8,224 nucleotides of DNA, taken from NCBI GenBank assembly GCA_044375275.1, contig JBILMZ010000159.1, positions 1 to 8,224 on the forward strand, written 5' to 3'. Origin of the DNA: SZUA-430 sp044375275. Lineage in GTDB: Bacteria > Pseudomonadota > Alphaproteobacteria > Micropepsales > Micropepsaceae. Of this stretch, positions 6,328-8,224 are shown piece by piece; within the stretch, counting starts at the first letter, position 1; each line of letters starts with the position of its first letter. The notes beneath the pieces were generated by a model. That model was not told where the DNA came from. It did not search any database and saw only the letters and a program-made list of their open reading frames with translations. The position numbers were made by a program, and so were the translations under genes.

Positions 6328-7115
6328 TCGCCTTCCTTCATGTAGGCGCGCTCGAACATCGTGCGCACCTGCTCGACCAGATCAAAATGATCCGGATGAT
6401 CCCGCTTCACATAAGCCGGCCTGGCCATGAGTTCCCTCGCCCTGCGAATGGCGTCGCCGGGTGCCAGGCCCTGAAGCGCCCCTGAGTCGCCTTTCAGCGT
6501 ATCCTCGGCCAGCGACGCGCCCGCGCGCGCGAAGGCGCGGATGAGGTGCGGATTGTTTCCAAGCCCGCTCTCGTTGAGGAAGGCCACGAGGTCTTCTCCC
6601 CCAAAGTACTTCGCCGCCCGCGCGGCCTGCGTCAGTTTCAGGCTGTAGTCGGGTCCCCATTCGCCCTTCAGCGCTTCGCTGGCGCGCGCCTCTTCGTCGT
6701 TGCGCGTGCGTCCCACCGTGGCGAAGGCCTCGGCCTGGTGGGTGGCGTAGAAGTCGAGGAGGCCCTGCACCTGATGCGGCATGAGGCCGAGCTTGTGCGC
6801 CACGGGCAGTGCGGCCTGCTCGAAGGCTTCGTCATAGGGTACGCCCTCGGGCAGTTGCGGGCGGGCCAGCTGGTAGCCCGCGGGCTCTCCCGGGATGCCG
6901 AGGCGTTCGCGCGCCACTTCATCCCACACGCCATCGCGTGGAACCGGGATCTTCCCGGTGCCGATGGCGCGCTGGGCATGCGCATAGGCCTGCACGACGT
7001 CGGCCGGCGAGCGATAGCCCTTGGTTTCAACGAGCTGGCGCAGCTCTGGGGCGAGCTGTCCGATCCAGGCCGTCTCCGGCGCTTCCGGCGCCACGGTTTC
7101 ATTCACTTCATTCAT
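6324..7115 (-). CDS. Scaffolding / capsid assembly protein (T7 gp9-like position)
   Basis: This 263-residue acidic helical protein should act inside the procapsid during shell assembly and then leave. The N-terminus is acidic (MNEVNETVAPEAPETAW), followed by LAPELRQLVETKGYRSPADVVQAYAHAQRAIG (21-52), IPGEPAGYQLARPQLPEGVPYDEAF (74-98), LMPHQVQGLLDFYATH (111-126) and GLGNNPHLIRAFARAGASLAEDTL (184-207). These blocks are typical of putative scaffold proteins of T7-like phages in Proteobacteria. It lies in the expected place between portal and capsid, though separated from the capsid gene by about 1 kb of plus-strand cargo. The frame is open to 7271; the start at 7115 is chosen because the family sequence begins there. 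The ATG overlaps the end of the Bbp19-like gene by 8 bases (ATGAATGA), pointing to translational coupling. The stop is shared through CTAG with the convergent gene. Confidence 0.85.
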   Translation of the reverse strand: MNEVNETVAPEAPETAWIGQLAPELRQLVETKGYRSPADVVQAYAHAQRAIGTGKIPVPRDGVWDEVARERLGIPGEPAGYQLARPQLPEGVPYDEAFEQAALPVAHKLGLMPHQVQGLLDFYATHQAEAFATVGRTRNDEEARASEALKGEWGPDYSLKLTQAARAAKYFGGEDLVAFLNESGLGNNPHLIRAFARAGASLAEDTLKGDSGALQGLAPGDAIRRARELMARPAYVKRDHPDHFDLVEQVRTMFERAYMKEGD

Positions 7116-7383
7116 GTGTTGTTTCCCTGTCGGTGATTTCAACGAAGTCTTGCGGCTGCAGGGCTGCGAGGCGTGCGATGTGCAGCCAGACGCGGCGCTT
7201 GCCCTCCTCAATGCCGCGCTCGAAGCCGGACGTGCCGATGATCGGGGCGGCTGCATTGCAGAACACCGCAATGTCCCTGAGGAAGAGCGGATGGTTGCTG
7301 CACAGGGCGCGATAGTCGTCCGCCACGCGCCGGGCGGTTGGTCGTCCCCACAGGAGGGACAGAAGGTCGGGGAGTGATTTCAT
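7108..7383 (-). CDS. Small Bbp19-like phage protein
   Basis: The 91-residue protein starts MKSLPDLLSLLWG. Its pattern ADDYRALCSNHPLFLRDIAVFCNAA, then FERGIEEGKRRVWLHIARLAAL, resembles the small Bbp19-like family of podovirus clusters, where an E-G-x-R-x-V-W-L-x-I motif is characteristic. The role in the phage is not known; it usually sits among portal, scaffold and capsid genes. The frame is open to 7416, but GGAG lies 7 bases before the ATG at 7383, which fits best. The gene ends inside the start of the scaffold gene. Family assignment is from memory of the motif and is moderate. Confidence 0.7.
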   Translation of the reverse strand: MKSLPDLLSLLWGRPTARRVADDYRALCSNHPLFLRDIAVFCNAAAPIIGTSGFERGIEEGKRRVWLHIARLAALQPQDFVEITDRETTHE

Positions 7384-7487
7384 CAGTTTCTCCGGTTGGT
7401 GTGTCAGGTGCTGCATTGCTGCAGCGTTCCGCCCGCCCTATGAAGCGGGTCGGACAATGGCAAGGCACAGGGGCGAGGCACAGGTTC
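7384..7487. other. Divergent gap between Bbp19-like and Rid-family genes
   Basis: This 104-base gap must hold any local promoter of the plus-strand Rid gene, but no convincing -35/-10 pair is visible. A weak hairpin pairs CCGCCCGC (7429-7436) with GCGGGTCGG (7445-7453), with one bulged T. An 8-base palindrome GCTGCAGC occurs at 7419-7426. Confidence 0.3.
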
Positions 7488-7868
7488 ATGGTTCAGCACA
7501 TTTCTTCGGGTTCTCCTTTCGAGCGTGACATGGCGTATTCACGCGCCGTCGTGGACGGCGACTGGATCTTCGTGTCGGGCACGACGGGCTTTGACTACGA
7601 GACGATGACGATTTCCGACGACGTCGCGGTGCAGGCCGACCAGTGCTTCCTCAACATCGCGAAAGCGCTGCAGCAGGCGGGTGCCTCGCTGAAGAATGTC
7701 GTGCGCGTGCACTACATCCTGCCCGTGGCAGACGACTTTCCGGCCTGCTGGCCGGTGCTGCGCAAGCATCTGGGCGATGTGCGTCCGGCGGCGACGATGT
7801 TCAGCGCGGGCTTGGCCGATCCGCGCATGAAGATCGAGATCGAGGTCACGGCGCGGCGGGGTAACTAG
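7488..7868 (+). CDS. RidA/Rid-family (YjgF/YER057c/UK114) protein
   Basis: This 126-residue protein has the trimeric Rid fold: SRAVVDGDWIFVSGTTGFD (18-36), AVQADQCFLNIAKALQQAGASLKNVVRVHYIL (47-78), WPVLRKHLGDVRPAATMF (88-105) and MKIEIEVTA (114-122). True RidA deaminates reactive enamine/imine intermediates of amino-acid metabolism and needs an Arg (R105 in the archetype) in the P-A-R motif. Here that motif reads P-A-A, with Ala at about residue 102, so it probably belongs to one of the Rid subfamilies without that activity. The frame is open to 7338, but the ATG at 7488 gives the usual family N-terminus; the ribosome site is modest (GAGG). It lies opposite to the phage genes between portal and Bbp19-like gene, and its TAG shares the CTAG at 7865-7868 with the portal stop. 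Confidence 0.93.
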   Translation: MVQHISSGSPFERDMAYSRAVVDGDWIFVSGTTGFDYETMTISDDVAVQADQCFLNIAKALQQAGASLKNVVRVHYILPVADDFPACWPVLRKHLGDVRPAATMFSAGLADPRMKIEIEVTARRGN

Positions 7869-8224
7869 ACGACGGTTGCTGCCCGCAGCCGCATGTCCCG
7901 CACCTGGTCGGCACCGCGCATGATGCGGGCGGGCACGGCCCAGCCGCGGCCCATGACCTGCACCGCTTCGTCGTGGTCGATGTTGTCGATGACCGCTGGC
8001 GAGACCGCTGACACCGGACCCATGCTGTCATAGAGGCGGCTCACGGCCTGCGCTTCCGATGCCATCTGTGCGCGGGCCAAGGGTGAGACGTACTCCACTT
8101 TCAGGTCCTGTCCCCGCACTTCCCTGGGCGGCTCCGGCAGGCGTCCTGCGCGCAGCAGCAGGCCGAAGCGGCGCCTTATGAGGGGCGAGAGGAATTCGCT
8201 CTGGATGCGGCCGAGATTGGGCCC
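7865..8224 (-). CDS. Portal (head-tail connector) protein, C-terminal part
   Basis: Only the last 119 residues are inside the window; the frame stays open to the right edge, so the gene starts beyond it. GPNLGRIQSEFLSPLIRRRF, then LPEPP, then DLKVEYVSPLARAQMASEAQAVSRL, then VSPAVIDNIDHDEAVQVMGRGWAVPARIMR is the characteristic C-terminal region of the T7-like portal (gp8, head-tail connector family). In these phages a dodecameric ring at one vertex receives DNA and holds the tail. A GTG at 8117-8119 could be taken as a start but falls inside the conserved sequence, so it is not one. The family is usually about 500-550 residues long. Downstream on the same strand come the small Bbp19-like and scaffold genes, after an antisense Rid gene. 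Confidence 0.92.
   Translation of the reverse strand, partial: GPNLGRIQSEFLSPLIRRRFGLLLRAGRLPEPPREVRGQDLKVEYVSPLARAQMASEAQAVSRLYDSMGPVSAVSPAVIDNIDHDEAVQVMGRGWAVPARIMRGADQVRDMRLRAATVV

Noticed and set aside
6546..7136. 196-codon plus-strand open frame opposite the scaffold gene
   Set aside because: Antisense to a well-supported gene, and no recognisable domain.
8117..8119. GTG as start of an 84-residue protein
   Set aside because: The frame continues upstream to the window edge with conserved portal sequence, so the GTG is an internal Val codon.
1..8224. Gene transfer agent, CRISPR array, tRNA, rRNA or insertion sequence
   Set aside because: The structural genes are podovirus-type, unlike the siphovirus-type genes of known alphaproteobacterial gene transfer agents. 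No repeat-spacer pattern, tRNA fold, rRNA or transposase was seen. The Cas2-like domain is not near any other cas gene in the window.

Overview
The window is GC-rich, densely packed DNA. Codon usage and the style of the small proteins fit an alphaproteobacterium or its phage; this is a judgement from appearance, with no taxonomic search behind it. Most of it is the head and tail-tip assembly block of a T7-like (podovirus-type) phage, read on the minus strand. From the right edge leftwards the order is: C-terminal end of the portal (7865-8224, cut by the window edge), a small Bbp19-like protein (7108-7383), the scaffolding/capsid assembly protein (6324-7115), the major capsid protein (4381-5262), a small virion-associated protein of unknown role (3929-4351), the tail tubular A-like adaptor (3251-3865) and the large tail tubular B-like nozzle protein (574-3249). 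This matches the T7 order gp8-gp9-gp10-gp11-gp12. No integrase, replication, lysis or packaging genes are in view, so prophage and free phage cannot be told apart.

The unusual part is what lies on the other strand. Every larger gap in the minus-strand block is filled by plus-strand genes that look host-like or cargo-like. A RidA/Rid-family protein (7488-7868) sits between portal and Bbp19-like gene. A cold-shock protein (5706-5915), a strong intrinsic terminator and a small charged helical protein with a TTG start (6004-6327) sit between scaffold and capsid. A two-domain protein, N-terminal GYF_2 plus a C-terminal domain resembling the Cas2/SinR ferredoxin-like fold (22-570), ends 3 bases from the end of the tail gene. 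All three convergent joints are extremely tight: two share a single CTAG as the stop codon of both genes, and the third has a 3-base gap. No terminator separates the converging genes.

Functionally, the minus-strand genes are the parts list for a procapsid and the first tail pieces: portal ring, scaffold, shell, adaptor and nozzle. Ribosome-binding sites, an 8-base overlap (Bbp19-like/scaffold) and a 1-base gap (adaptor/nozzle) suggest one co-transcribed, partly translationally coupled late operon. The plus-strand genes would be transcribed against it, so each set would make RNA antisense to the other. The 443-base stretch 5263-5705 is the only sizeable non-coding region. It serves as leader for both the capsid gene (minus) and the cold-shock gene (plus) and holds a 12-bp perfect palindrome and two mutually exclusive hairpins.
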